This document shows positions 18,273-27,198 of a DNA stretch of 64,000 nucleotides, piece by piece. The position numbers and the translations under genes are program-made. Numbering within the stretch: position 1 is the stretch's first letter; each line of letters begins with the position of its first letter. This DNA is from Paracoccus aerius. Its GTDB lineage: Bacteria; Pseudomonadota; Alphaproteobacteria; Rhodobacterales; Rhodobacteraceae. Below the pieces are notes generated by a model. That model was not told the DNA's origin. It saw nothing but the letters and a program-made list of their open reading frames with translations, and ran no database searches. The DNA lies in contig NZ_BNCL01000003.1 of NCBI RefSeq assembly GCF_014656455.1, forward strand, positions 1 through 64,000, written 5' to 3'.

Positions 18273-18878
18273 TCAGACCCAGGGCCGGGCCTGCGCCATC
18301 TGCGTTTCGAAGCTTTCGATGCGCGGCGCCTTTTCCATGGTCAGGCCGATGTCGTCCAGCCCGTTCAGCAGGCAATGCTTGCGGAACGGGTCCATCTCGA
18401 AGCTGAAGACCACCCCGTCCGATGAGGTGACGGTCTGGTTTTCCAGATCCACCGTCATGCGGGCATTGGCGCCCTTGCGCGCATCTTCCATCAGCACGTC
18501 CACCGCGTCCTGCGGCAGGACAATGGGCAGGATGCCGTTCTTGAAGCAGTTGTTGAAGAAGATGTCGGCAAAGCTGGTCGAGATCACGCAGCGTATCCCG
18601 AAGTCCAGCAGCGCCCAGGGCGCATGTTCGCGCGAGGATCCGCAGCCGAAATTGTCCCCGGCCACGATGATCTGGGCCTGCCTGTAGGCAGGCTGGTTCA
18701 GCACGAAATCGGGGATCTCGTTCCCGTCTCGGTCATAGCGCATCTCGTCGAACAGGTTCACCCCCAGCCCTGACCGCTGGATCGTCTTCAGGAACTGCTT
18801 GGGGATGATCATGTCGGTGTCGATGTTGACCAGCGGCATGGGCGCCGCGATGCCGGTCAGGGTTGTGAACTTGTCCAT
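18273..18878 (-). CDS. leuD: 3-isopropylmalate dehydratase small subunit
   Basis: Swivel-domain subunit of isopropylmalate isomerase in leucine synthesis; it pairs with LeuC. The 201 residues match the family. Signatures are [20 protein letters not shown] (about 14-33), [17 protein letters not shown] (about 74-90) and [17 protein letters not shown]. It is on the same strand as leuC but separated from it by an opposite-strand membrane gene, so it needs its own promoter in 18879-18949. Confidence 0.97.
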   Translation of the reverse strand: MDKFTTLTGIAAPMPLVNIDTDMIIPKQFLKTIQRSGLGVNLFDEMRYDRDGNEIPDFVLNQPAYRQAQIIVAGDNFGCGSSREHAPWALLDFGIRCVISTSFADIFFNNCFKNGILPIVLPQDAVDVLMEDARKGANARMTVDLENQTVTSSDGVVFSFEMDPFRKHCLLNGLDDIGLTMEKAPRIESFETQMAQARPWV

Positions 18879-18949
18879 GTGTCCTCTTGGCTTCTGCTTT
18901 CCCTTGCCCCGGGCTACTGTGCCCGCGTCCGGCAGGGGAGAATGTTGGC

Positions 18950-19552
18950 GTGACGGTAAGTGAATTGCAGGGCTGCGTGTTGCAGCGGTGGTCGCCCCAG
19001 ATCGGTGATCCGGGGTTGACCGGCTGGCTGACGGTGCTGGCCTATGCGGCCTGCACGCTGCTGGCCCTGGCCGTGTGGCGGCGGCTGAAGGGCCAACGCG
19101 GCCGCGCCTTCTGGGTGGTCCTGTCGCTGCTGCTTGCGGCTTTGGCGGTCAACAAGCAACTGGATCTGCAATCGGCGGTCACGGCGGCGGGAAAATGCCT
19201 TGCCCGCGCGCAGGGCTGGTATGACCAGCGCCGCGTAATGCAGGTGCTGTTCATCGGCGCGGTGGTTGCCGCTGCGCTTGTGCTGCTGGTCAGCATGACC
19301 GCCAGCCTGTGGGGCAGGCTTCGTTACAACCTGATGGCTGCGATCGGCCTGACCCTCGTGCTTTGCTTCGTGCTGGTCCGCGCCCTGAGCTTCCACCATT
19401 TCGACCGCCTGATCGGCACGACGAACTTCGGCGTGACGAACAATTTCCTGTTCGAGAATGCCGGGCTGGTCCTGATCGCCGTCAACGCAACCTGGCTTTT
19501 GGCGCGCAAGCGCGTTCCGTCCCGGCGCAGTCCGGCCGCGCGGGCCGGCTGA
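18950..19552 (+). CDS. Uncharacterised multi-pass membrane protein between leuD and leuC
   Basis: I do not recognise a characterised family. From the GTG at 18950 (AGGGGAG upstream) the protein has 200 residues with about five hydrophobic helices: near 28-46, 55-70, 98-122, 130-150 and 172-190. The loop before the last helix reads [19 protein letters not shown], and the carboxy terminus is Arg-rich. A longer ATG reading from 18887 adds 21 unlikely residues. It is transcribed against leuD and leuC and separates them. A link to leucine synthesis is not supported by sequence. Confidence 0.7.
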   Translation: MTVSELQGCVLQRWSPQIGDPGLTGWLTVLAYAACTLLALAVWRRLKGQRGRAFWVVLSLLLAALAVNKQLDLQSAVTAAGKCLARAQGWYDQRRVMQVLFIGAVVAAALVLLVSMTASLWGRLRYNLMAAIGLTLVLCFVLVRALSFHHFDRLIGTTNFGVTNNFLFENAGLVLIAVNATWLLARKRVPSRRSPAARAG

Positions 19553-19592
19553 TCGGGTCAACCGGCGCCCCGCCATGCAGGGGCTGGCCATG

Positions 19593-21029
19593 TCAGGCCA
19601 GTTCCCGCGACAACTCCCGCACGTCGACCAGATGCCCGGCCACGCCCGCCGCCGCCGCCATCGCTGGCGACATCAGATGGGTGCGGCCCTTGTAGCCCTG
19701 GCGGCCTTCGAAGTTGCGGTTGCTGGTCGCGGCGCAGCGTTCGCCGGGGGCCAACTGGTCGGGGTTCATGCCCAGGCACATCGAACAGCCTGCAAGGCGC
19801 CATTCGAAGCCCGCCTCCTTGAAGACCGCGTCCAAGCCTTCTTCTTCGGCCTGGGCGCGGACAAGGCCGGATCCCGGTACGACCATGCCGCGCACACCGG
19901 GCGCCAGCCTGCGCCCGCGCAGGATGTCGGCGGCGGCACGCAGATCCTCGATCCGGCCATTGGTGCAGGACCCGATGAAGACCGCGTCGATGGCAATGTC
20001 GGTCAGCCGGGTGCCAGCCGTCAGGCCCATGTAGTCCAGGCTGCGCCTGGCAGCCTCGACCTTGCCGCCGGTGAAATCCTCGGGGGAGGGGACGGTGGCG
20101 GTGATGGGCAGCGCGTCCTCGGGGCTGGTGCCCCAGGTGACGGTGGGGGCGATATCCTCGCCGCGAAGGGTTACGACCTTGTCCCAATGGGCGTCGTTGT
20201 CGGAAAACAACGTCTTCCACCAGGCAACCGCCGCTTCCCACTGGGCGCCCTTGGGCGCATGGGGGCGGCCCTTGACGTAATCAAAGGTGGTCTGGTCGGG
20301 CGCGATCAGGCCCGCGCGGGCGCCGCCCTCGATCGCCATGTTGCAGATCGTCATGCGGCCCTCCATCGACAGGTTGCGGATCGCCTCGCCGCAGTATTCG
20401 ATGACATGGCCGGTGCCGCCGCCGGTGCCGGTCTTGCCGATGATCGCCAGCACCACGTCCTTGGCGGTGACGCCGGGGGCCAGCCGGCCGGTCACCTCGA
20501 CCTTCATGTTCTTCGACTTCTTCTGGATCAGCGTCTGGGTGGCCAGCACATGCTCGACCTCGCTGGTGCCGATGCCGTGGGCAAGCGCCCCGAAGGCGCC
20601 GTGCGTCGCGGTATGGCTGTCGCCGCAGACAACGGTCATGCCGGGCAGGGTCCAGCCCTGTTCGGGGCCGACGATATGCACGATGCCCTGGCGGATGTCG
20701 TTGACCGGGTAGTAGACCACGCCGAAATCGCGCGCATTGCGGTCAAGCGCGTCGACCTGGATGCGCGATTCCTCGTTGTCGATGCCTTTCTCGCGGTCCC
20801 AGGTGGTCGGAACGTTATGATCGGGCACGGCAATCGTGCGCTCGGGGGCGCGGACGGTGCGGCCGGTCATGCGCAGTCCTTCGAAGGCCTGCGGGCTGGT
20901 CACCTCGTGGACCAGGTGGCGGTCGATATAGAGAAGGCAGGTGCCGTCATCCTGGCGGTCGACGACATGGGCGTCCCAGATCTTGTCATAAAGCGTCCGC
21001 GCGGAGGCGGATTTGGGCTCAAGGGTCAT
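19593..21029 (-). CDS. leuC: 3-isopropylmalate dehydratase large subunit
   Basis: Aconitase-family [4Fe-4S] enzyme converting 2- to 3-isopropylmalate in leucine synthesis. The 478-residue length is standard. Cluster ligands are in [12 protein letters not shown] and [13 protein letters not shown] (C-x2-C). Early motifs [20 protein letters not shown] and [16 protein letters not shown] are conserved. A hairpin and a short reading frame lie in its leader (listed separately). Its partner leuD is 0.7 kb downstream behind an opposite-strand gene. Confidence 0.97.
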   Translation of the reverse strand: MTLEPKSASARTLYDKIWDAHVVDRQDDGTCLLYIDRHLVHEVTSPQAFEGLRMTGRTVRAPERTIAVPDHNVPTTWDREKGIDNEESRIQVDALDRNARDFGVVYYPVNDIRQGIVHIVGPEQGWTLPGMTVVCGDSHTATHGAFGALAHGIGTSEVEHVLATQTLIQKKSKNMKVEVTGRLAPGVTAKDVVLAIIGKTGTGGGTGHVIEYCGEAIRNLSMEGRMTICNMAIEGGARAGLIAPDQTTFDYVKGRPHAPKGAQWEAAVAWWKTLFSDNDAHWDKVVTLRGEDIAPTVTWGTSPEDALPITATVPSPEDFTGGKVEAARRSLDYMGLTAGTRLTDIAIDAVFIGSCTNGRIEDLRAAADILRGRRLAPGVRGMVVPGSGLVRAQAEEEGLDAVFKEAGFEWRLAGCSMCLGMNPDQLAPGERCAATSNRNFEGRQGYKGRTHLMSPAMAAAAGVAGHLVDVRELSRELA

Positions 21030-21413
21030 GGCTGATGGCTTTCGGCTGTGATGGGATCGTGGCGGACGGATCGGCTGCGGCAGGACCGCAGCCCGTCACA
21101 GTCGCGCCGTCACGCCGCGCGTTTCGCCAAAGAACCGCGAAGGCAGGCGCGCGCGGTCATGGATGTCGAAATAGATGAACCCGGACATGGCCGATGTTCT
21201 AGGCCGCTTTCCCGCGCCACGCAATATTCTTGAGCCGCGGCACCGGCGGCCCTGTTCCGCCTTGCCATCCCGGTCGGGGCGGTCCAAAGCGTCCCATCGC
21301 ACATCCCAGAAAGCGGAATCGGGCCGGGAACATTGAGATGGTCCGAAAAGTTGCTATCTTTGATCCATCCCCTGCGCCGGGGGCGATCGGCGCGCTGACC
21401 GGAGGATACAACC
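21030..21413. promoter_or_regulatory. 384-base intergenic region, leuC leader and rsfS promoter
   Basis: On the minus side, a hairpin GGCTGCGG-N5-CCGCAGCC (21073-21093) lies 44 bases before the leuC ATG. A possible 30-codon frame (start 21188, stop ending 21096) stops just before that hairpin, but it has no clear ribosome site and is not leucine-rich. On the plus side the rsfS promoter is at 21333-21360. Nothing else is evident. Confidence 0.5.
21333..21360 (+). promoter_or_regulatory. Promoter of the rsfS operon (TTGAGA-N16-TATCTT)
   Basis: The -35 TTGAGA (21333-21338) and -10 TATCTT (21355-21360) have a 16-base spacer and lie in a locally AT-richer patch. Transcription would start near 21367, giving a leader of about 47 bases to the CTG start at 21414. 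Confidence 0.55.
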
Positions 21414-21839
21414 CTGTCACAAGACGTCTCGCCGGCCACGGGGCCGGCAGCGACCGCCGCCGCCGGGCATGATCTGACCAGCGACCAGATCCTTGCCCGC
21501 GTCCTGTCCTCGCTTGACGACGACAAGGCCGAGGACATCGTCACGATCGACCTGCGTGGACGGTCGGCCATGGCGGATCACATGGTGATCGCATCGGGCC
21601 GCAGTTCCCGCCAGGTGGGCGCCATCGCCGAAAAGCTTGCCGACCGCATCAAGCAGCTGACCGGCCGCACCCCCCGCATCGAGGGCAAGGACACTGGCGA
21701 CTGGGTGCTGATCGACACGGACGACGTGATCGTCCACGTCTTCCGCCCCGAGGTCCGAGAGTTCTACCAGCTGGAGAAGATGTGGATGCCCGCCGACGCC
21801 CTCAGCCGCGTCCGCGACCAGGCCCGCCCCGCGCATTAA
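21414..21839 (+). CDS. rsfS: Ribosomal silencing factor RsfS, apparent CTG start
   Basis: Binds ribosomal protein L14 and blocks subunit joining under starvation. The family core is complete: DDDKAEDIVTIDLRGRS, ADHMVIASGRSSRQVGAIAE, KDTGDWVLIDTDDVIVHVF and REFYQLEKMW. The only in-frame ATG, at 21570, would delete the conserved DKAEDIVTIDL stretch. An in-frame TGA lies at 21396-21398 and no ATG, GTG or TTG occurs between it and 21570. The CTG at 21414 has a perfect GGAGGA (21401-21406) 7 bases upstream, giving 141 residues. It begins the rsfS-rlmH unit. Confidence 0.9.
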   Translation: MSQDVSPATGPAATAAAGHDLTSDQILARVLSSLDDDKAEDIVTIDLRGRSAMADHMVIASGRSSRQVGAIAEKLADRIKQLTGRTPRIEGKDTGDWVLIDTDDVIVHVFRPEVREFYQLEKMWMPADALSRVRDQARPAH

Positions 21840-21852
21840 GCCGGGCGGGTTC

Positions 21853-22320
21853 ATGCGCATCGACATCGCCGCCGTCGGGCGGCTGCGCAAGGGTCCAGAG
21901 GCCGCGATGGTGGCCGATTACCTGGACCGATTCGCCAAGGCCGGCCGCAGCCTTGGCCTTCCCTCCATCACCCTCACCGAAGTCGAGGACAAGCGCGGCG
22001 GCGGCATGGCTGCCGAGGCCGAACTGCTGGGCCGCGCCATCCCTCCGGGGGCGGCACTGGTCTGCATGGACGAACGCGGTGACCAGCCCACCTCGCCCGA
22101 GTTCGCGCGGCGGCTGGCGGCTTACCGGGACGGGGCGCGCGATCTCTGCTTCGTGATCGGCGGCGCGGACGGGATCGACCCGTCGCTGCGGGCGCGGGCA
22201 GATTGGCAGATCAGCCTTGGTCGCATGGTCTGGCCGCATATGCTGGTGCGCGTGATGCTGGCCGAACAGCTTTACCGCGCGGCCACGATCCTGGCCGGAT
22301 CCCCCTATCACCGGGAATGA
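21853..22320 (+). CDS. rlmH: 23S rRNA pseudouridine-1915 N3-methyltransferase
   Basis: SPOUT-class enzyme methylating pseudouridine 1915 in helix 69 of 23S rRNA. The 155 residues are full length. Motifs include LVCMDERGDQPTSPEFA, the SAM-knot FVIGGADGIDPSLRARAD, and the carboxy-terminal RMVWPHMLVRVMLAEQLYRA ending in SPYH. It follows rsfS by 13 bases, the usual alphaproteobacterial pairing. Confidence 0.97.
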   Translation: MRIDIAAVGRLRKGPEAAMVADYLDRFAKAGRSLGLPSITLTEVEDKRGGGMAAEAELLGRAIPPGAALVCMDERGDQPTSPEFARRLAAYRDGARDLCFVIGGADGIDPSLRARADWQISLGRMVWPHMLVRVMLAEQLYRAATILAGSPYHRE

Positions 22321-22513
22321 AGGGAAAAGTGGGGCGGGGGCTGTCTGCCCCCATCTCCTGCGGCGATTCCCCCGAGGATCCTTGCGCAAAGGTGAAGCGG
22401 CGGGCCTTCATCTTGGTCCAAATATCCCGGGGGTCCGGGGGCTGGCCCCCGGCCTTGCGGTTGCCGCTGGGGCGCCGCAAGCGTAACAAGGCCCAAACAT
22501 CCCGAGGGGCGAC
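22321..22513. repeat. Palindrome-rich intergenic element between rlmH and gpmI
   Basis: The 193 bases hold four nested or adjacent inverted repeats: GGGGGC-N5-GCCCCC (22336-22352); a long imperfect pair, 22370-22397 against 22406-22433; CCGGGGGC-TG-GCCCCCGG (22435-22452); and CTTGCGG-N14-CCGCAAG (22454-22481). The arms of the long pair are copies of a unit with core GGATATTTGGACCAAG, seen again at 42230-42256. A degenerate half-copy (22490-22509) runs into the gpmI ribosome site. It resembles a REP/BIME-type interspersed element and may also end rlmH transcription. Confidence 0.7.
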
Positions 22514-24031
22514 ATGACGAAACCTGTGGTCTTGTGCATTCTTGACGGCTGGGGCCTGTCCGACCGGCCCGAACAAAGCGCGCCGGATCAGGCCGCGACG
22601 CCGAACTTCGACCGGCTGATGCGCGATTGTCCGCACGCAACCCTGACCACCTTCGGCCCCGACGTCGGACTGCCGCGCGGGCAGATGGGCAATTCCGAGG
22701 TGGGCCATACCAATATCGGCGCGGGCCGCGTCGTCGCGATGGATCTGGGCCAGATCGACCTTGCGATCGAGGACGGCAGCTTCGTGGGCAACGAAAGCCT
22801 TGTGCGGTTTGTCGAGCGGCTGCGTGCCACGGGCGGGACGGCGCATCTGATGGGCGTGGTGTCCGACGGAGGCGTGCATGGCCATGTGGTCCATGTCCAG
22901 GCCGCCGTTCGCGCCATCGCCGGGGCAGGCGTGCCGGTCGTCCTGCACGCGATCACCGACGGCCGCGACGTGCCTCCGCAATCCGCGATGGGCTTTGTCA
23001 CCGAACTGCAAGGGTCGATGCCCGAAGGCGCGCGGATCGGCACGGTCATCGGCCGCTATTACGCGATGGACCGCGACAACCGCTGGGAACGGGTGGAACG
23101 CGCCTATCGCGCCATCGTCGCGGGGCAGGGCGAACCCGCGCTGTCGGCGGACCTGGCCGTGACGGACGCCTATGCGCGGGGCGAGACGGACGAATTCATC
23201 CAGCCCTTCATCGTCGACGGCTATAACGGCGCGATGGACGGGGACGGGTTCTTCTGCCTGAACTTCCGGGCCGACCGCGCGCGGGAAATCCTGACGGCGC
23301 TTGCCGATCCGACCTTCGACCATTTCGACACGGGCGACCGTCCGGAATGGGCGGCGCTTCTGGGGATGGTCGACTACAGCACCCGCCACAACGAGTTCAT
23401 GACCACCGCCTATCCCAAGCGGCAGGTCGTCAACACGCTGGGCGCTTGGGTCGCTGCCAAGGGCCTGCGCCAGTTCCGTCTGGCCGAGACCGAGAAATAT
23501 CCCCATGTCACCTTCTTCCTGAACGGCGGCAAGGAGGCGCCCGAGCCGGGCGAGGACCGCTTCATGCCCTCGAGCCCGAAGGTCGCGACCTATGACCTGG
23601 CCCCCGAGATGGCGGCGGACCAGGTGGCCGACAAGCTGGTCGAGGTGATCGGCGCAGGCTACGACCTGATCGTCGTCAACTTCGCCAATCCAGACATGGT
23701 GGGCCATACCGGCAGCCTGCCCGCCGCCGTCCTGGCCTGCGAGGCCGTGGACCGCGGCCTGGGCCGGATGCTGGAGGCGCTTGAGCGCGTGGGCGGGGCG
23801 GCAGTGGTCTGCGCCGATCACGGCAACTGCGAGACGATGGTCGATCCCGTTTCCGGCGGGCCGCATACCGCCCATACCACCAATCCCGTGCCTGTGATCG
23901 TCTATGGCGGACCTGCTGGCGCGCGGCTGCGCGACGGGCGCCTGGCCGATCTTGCGCCCACAGTGCTGGACCTGATGGGCCTGGACCTGCCGGTCGAGAT
24001 GACGGGCAAAAGCCTGATCGTGACCGCATGA
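22514..24031 (+). CDS. gpmI: 2,3-bisphosphoglycerate-independent phosphoglycerate mutase
   Basis: Interconverts 3- and 2-phosphoglycerate in glycolysis using two Mn ions. The 505 residues are full length for the alkaline-phosphatase-type enzyme. The opening CILDGWGLSDRPE carries the first metal Asp, and the phosphorylated Ser is in RGQMGNSEVGHTNIGAGR (about 56-73). Later metal motifs are NFANPDMVGHTG and CADHGNCETM. Its GAGGGGCGAC ribosome site lies inside a repeat half-copy. It overlaps the envC-like gene by ATGA. Confidence 0.97.
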   Translation: MTKPVVLCILDGWGLSDRPEQSAPDQAATPNFDRLMRDCPHATLTTFGPDVGLPRGQMGNSEVGHTNIGAGRVVAMDLGQIDLAIEDGSFVGNESLVRFVERLRATGGTAHLMGVVSDGGVHGHVVHVQAAVRAIAGAGVPVVLHAITDGRDVPPQSAMGFVTELQGSMPEGARIGTVIGRYYAMDRDNRWERVERAYRAIVAGQGEPALSADLAVTDAYARGETDEFIQPFIVDGYNGAMDGDGFFCLNFRADRAREILTALADPTFDHFDTGDRPEWAALLGMVDYSTRHNEFMTTAYPKRQVVNTLGAWVAAKGLRQFRLAETEKYPHVTFFLNGGKEAPEPGEDRFMPSSPKVATYDLAPEMAADQVADKLVEVIGAGYDLIVVNFANPDMVGHTGSLPAAVLACEAVDRGLGRMLEALERVGGAAVVCADHGNCETMVDPVSGGPHTAHTTNPVPVIVYGGPAGARLRDGRLADLAPTVLDLMGLDLPVEMTGKSLIVTA

Positions 24032-25200
24032 GGTTCCTGATCCCCCTGGCCCTGGCAGCCCTTGTCCTCGCCGCGCCCGTTCCGGCGCAGGAACCCTCGG
24101 TCACCGCCGCCGTGTCCGAGGCGCAGGACGCCGCCGCCCAGTTGCGCGCGGCCGTGGCCAAGTTGGCCGATGCGGTGTCCGCAGACGACCAGGTGACGGC
24201 CCTGACCGAGGTGATCCGGGGCTATGAACAGGGCCTTTCCGCCCTGCGCGACGGCTTGCGCCAGGCCAGCGCGCGCGAAGCCGAGTTGCGCGCCCGCTTC
24301 GAATCGCAGCGGGGCAGGCTGGCCTCGGTTCTGGGCGCCATGACCGCGTTGCAGCAGGCGCCCGAAACCACCATGCTGCTGCATCCGGCAGGCGCGCTTG
24401 CCAATGCGCGTTCGGGAATGGTGCTGTCGGATGTCACCCCCGGCCTGCGGGCCGAGGCCGAGCGGCTGCAGGACGACCTGGCTGAAATCGCCACCGTGCG
24501 CGACCTGCAGGCAGGCGCGGCGCAGATGCTGGGCACGGGGCTTGCCTCGGTGCAGGAAGCGCGCCGCCTGCTGGCAAGCGCCGTCACCGACCGATCAAGC
24601 CTGCCGGTGCGCTATGCCGATGCCCCCGCCGAATTGCAGCAATTGCGCGACGCCGCGCAGTCGCTGGACGAATTCGCGGCAGGGGTTTCCCGGCTGCAAC
24701 TGGATGTCGGCCCGCCGATGGAGGATTTCGAGGGCGCCCAGGGCACCCTTCCGCTGCCCGCCGTCGGCACCATCCTGCGCCTTTACGGCCAGCCCGACGC
24801 CGCGGGCGTCGAACGGCCCGGCTGGGTCATCGCAACCCCCCCTGCGGCCCTGGTCACCACACCGTGGTCCGCCACCATCCGCTATCGTGGCCCTTTGCTG
24901 GATTACGGCAATGTGATGATCGTCGAGCCCGCGCGCGGTTATCTTCTGGTCTTCGCGGGCATGTCGCAGGTCTTCGGAGAGGTGGGCGATGTGCTGCAGG
25001 CGGGCGACCCGATCGGCCTGATGGGCGGGACCGAGGCGCCGGCGCAGGAATTCGGTGCGCAATTCGTGACCGATGCCGCCATCGGCGGAAATGCAGGGCA
25101 GACCGAATCCCTGTATCTTGAATTGCGCAAGGGACAGGAAACTCTGGACCCGGCGGAATGGTTCGTGCTGAATCCCGTCGTGGAGCCTGAACAGGATTGA
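24028..25200 (+). CDS. EnvC-like murein hydrolase activator (degenerate LytM domain)
   Basis: 390-residue periplasmic protein: signal peptide (1-21), two long coiled-coil stretches (about 30-110 and 140-225, Ala/Glu/Arg-rich), then a LytM/M23-type domain (about 260-385) with YRGPLLDYGNVMIVEPARGY and AGDPIGLMGG. The zinc-binding His residues expected in active M23 peptidases are not visible; the usual H-x-H position reads YLELRKG. This is the EnvC pattern, in which the domain activates amidases instead of cutting. It lies between gpmI and ctpA as in many Alphaproteobacteria. Confidence 0.85.
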   Translation: MRFLIPLALAALVLAAPVPAQEPSVTAAVSEAQDAAAQLRAAVAKLADAVSADDQVTALTEVIRGYEQGLSALRDGLRQASAREAELRARFESQRGRLASVLGAMTALQQAPETTMLLHPAGALANARSGMVLSDVTPGLRAEAERLQDDLAEIATVRDLQAGAAQMLGTGLASVQEARRLLASAVTDRSSLPVRYADAPAELQQLRDAAQSLDEFAAGVSRLQLDVGPPMEDFEGAQGTLPLPAVGTILRLYGQPDAAGVERPGWVIATPPAALVTTPWSATIRYRGPLLDYGNVMIVEPARGYLLVFAGMSQVFGEVGDVLQAGDPIGLMGGTEAPAQEFGAQFVTDAAIGGNAGQTESLYLELRKGQETLDPAEWFVLNPVVEPEQD

Positions 25201-25217
25201 AGGCAGGAAAGGCCGTC

Positions 25218-26648
25218 ATGAAACATTATCTGATCGCAGGCGTGGGCGGTGTTCTGGCCGGTGCGCTTCTGACCACCCAGATCGCCGGGCCGCTGGTCGC
25301 ACAGGAAACCGGCAGCAACGCCTCGATCTATGAACAGCTTGAACTGTTCGGCAATGTGTTCGAACGCGTCCGGGCCGACTATGTCGAGGCACCCGACGAC
25401 AAGGAACTGATCGAGGCCGCGATCAACGGGATGCTGACCTCGCTGGATCCGCATTCGTCCTTCCTGTCGGCCAACGACTACGAGGACATGCAGACCCAGA
25501 CCCGCGGCAGCTTCGGCGGCCTTGGGATCGAGGTCAGCCAGGAAGAGGGCCTGGTCAAGGTCGTCTCGCCCATCGACGACACCCCTGCCGCCGAGGCGGG
25601 CGTGAAGTCGGGCGACTTCATCACCCATGTGAACGGCGAATCGCTGATGGGCCTGACGCTGGACCAGGCGGTGGACATGATGCGCGGCCCGATCGGATCG
25701 GAAATCACCGTGACGATCCTGCGCGAGGGCGAGACCGAGCCCTTCGACCTGACCATGACCCGCGACACGATCAAGCTGACCGTGGTCAAGACCCGGATCG
25801 AGGGCAAGTCGGTCGTGCTGCGCGTGTCGACCTTCAACGACGAAACCTTTGACACGCTGAAATCCGAACTGGACAAGGCCGTCGCGGAAGCCGGCGGCAT
25901 CGACAAGGTCACGGGCTTCGTGCTGGATCTGCGCAACAACCCCGGCGGCCTTCTGAACCAGGCGATCAGCGTGTCCGACGCCTTCCTGGACGCGGGCGAG
26001 ATCGTTTCGACCCGCGGCCGCAACCCCGAGGAAAGCGAACGCTGGAACGCGGAAGCGGGCGATCTGGCGCAGGGCAAGCCGATGGTCGTGCTGACCAATG
26101 GCGGTTCGGCCAGTGCATCCGAAATCGTCGCGGGGGCGCTGCAGGACCACCGCCGCGCCATCGTCGTGGGCGAAAAGACCTTCGGCAAGGGCTCGGTCCA
26201 GACAGTGATGCCGGTGACCGCCGACAGCGCGATCCGCCTGACCACCGCGCGCTATTACACCCCGTCGGGACGGTCGATCCAGTCGCTGGGCATCCAGCCC
26301 GACATCCTGGTGGCACAGCCCGCCCGCCCGCCCGCCTCTGAGGACGAGGAGGAAGGCCCCCGCAGCCAGTCGAACTTCGGCCGGTCCGAGGCCGACCTTC
26401 GCGGCGCGCTGAACAACGATTCGGTCAGCGACGACGAGAAGAAGCAGATCGAGGACGAGGCCGCCGCGGTCGAGGCCACCGCCAAGCTGCGCGAGGAGGA
26501 TTACCAGCTGGCCTATGCGGTCGATATCCTCAAGGGCCTGGCGGCTGTCGATTTCCAGGCGGGCCAGGTGCCTGCCGCCGCCACCCCTGCCGTGACGGGC
26601 GAGGGATCGGGAACCCCCGGATCGGGTGCGGCCAACACGAATGGCTGA
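25218..26648 (+). CDS. ctpA: Carboxy-terminal processing protease (S41 family)
   Basis: 476-residue periplasmic serine protease anchored by an amino-terminal segment (about 5-28). A PDZ domain (about 95-170) has [10 protein letters not shown]; the catalytic domain has [17 protein letters not shown], the nucleophile in [19 protein letters not shown], and the lysine base in [12 protein letters not shown]. The tail (about 370-476) is acidic and low-complexity. I start at the ATG 25218 with AGGAAAGG upstream rather than the TTG at 25197. CtpA with an EnvC-type partner suggests control of peptidoglycan hydrolases. It overlaps rppH by 8 bases. Confidence 0.94.
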   Translation: MKHYLIAGVGGVLAGALLTTQIAGPLVAQETGSNASIYEQLELFGNVFERVRADYVEAPDDKELIEAAINGMLTSLDPHSSFLSANDYEDMQTQTRGSFGGLGIEVSQEEGLVKVVSPIDDTPAAEAGVKSGDFITHVNGESLMGLTLDQAVDMMRGPIGSEITVTILREGETEPFDLTMTRDTIKLTVVKTRIEGKSVVLRVSTFNDETFDTLKSELDKAVAEAGGIDKVTGFVLDLRNNPGGLLNQAISVSDAFLDAGEIVSTRGRNPEESERWNAEAGDLAQGKPMVVLTNGGSASASEIVAGALQDHRRAIVVGEKTFGKGSVQTVMPVTADSAIRLTTARYYTPSGRSIQSLGIQPDILVAQPARPPASEDEEEGPRSQSNFGRSEADLRGALNNDSVSDDEKKQIEDEAAAVEATAKLREEDYQLAYAVDILKGLAAVDFQAGQVPAAATPAVTGEGSGTPGSGAANTNG

Positions 26649-27132
26649 ATCGGATCGGATGGGGCCAGGGGGGCTTCCCTATCGGCCCTGCGCGGGCGTC
26701 GTGCTGATGAACGCCGAGGGGCTGGTCTTTGCAGGCCAGCGGATCGACATGCCGGGCGCCTGGCAGATGCCACAGGGCGGTATCGACGGGGATGAAACCC
26801 CGCGCGACGCCGCCTTGCGCGAACTGACCGAGGAAACTGGCGTCTCCCCCGACAAGGTCGAGGTGCTGGCCGAAACGCCCGGCTGGGTCTATTACGACCT
26901 GCCGCCCGAACTTCTGGGCAAGGTCTGGAAGGGCCGCTATGGCGGCCAGCGCCAGAAATGGGTGCTGATGCGGTTCCTGGGCGAAGATGCCGACATCCGC
27001 ATCGACACCGACCACCCCGAGTTCCAGGAATGGCGGTGGATGCCCCCCACGGCGCTGCTGGAAAACATCGTGCCCTTCAAGCGCGGCGTCTACGAGGAGG
27101 TGCTGGCGGCGTTTCAGGGGTGGCTGCGGTAG
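26641..27132 (+). CDS. rppH: RNA pyrophosphohydrolase RppH (Nudix)
   Basis: Removes pyrophosphate from mRNA 5' ends to start decay. The Nudix box [20 protein letters not shown] (about 44-63) matches GX5EX7REUXEE and is followed by TGV. The RppH group is marked by [11 protein letters not shown] at the start and by the middle [13 protein letters not shown] with [10 protein letters not shown]. The ATG at 26641 lies inside the end of ctpA and gives 163 residues, the normal length. Confidence 0.95.
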   Translation: MAESDRMGPGGLPYRPCAGVVLMNAEGLVFAGQRIDMPGAWQMPQGGIDGDETPRDAALRELTEETGVSPDKVEVLAETPGWVYYDLPPELLGKVWKGRYGGQRQKWVLMRFLGEDADIRIDTDHPEFQEWRWMPPTALLENIVPFKRGVYEEVLAAFQGWLR

Positions 27133-27198
27133 GAGCGCGACAGGGCAGTGATCGCCATGCGGTGAGACCTGCCGACCGCTTCGCCTATGGCGGTTCCT

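Noticed and set aside
21110..21571. A 153-codon minus-strand frame between leuC and rsfS
   Set aside because: It covers the rsfS 5' end in antisense, has Ser/Arg-rich composition and no ribosome site.
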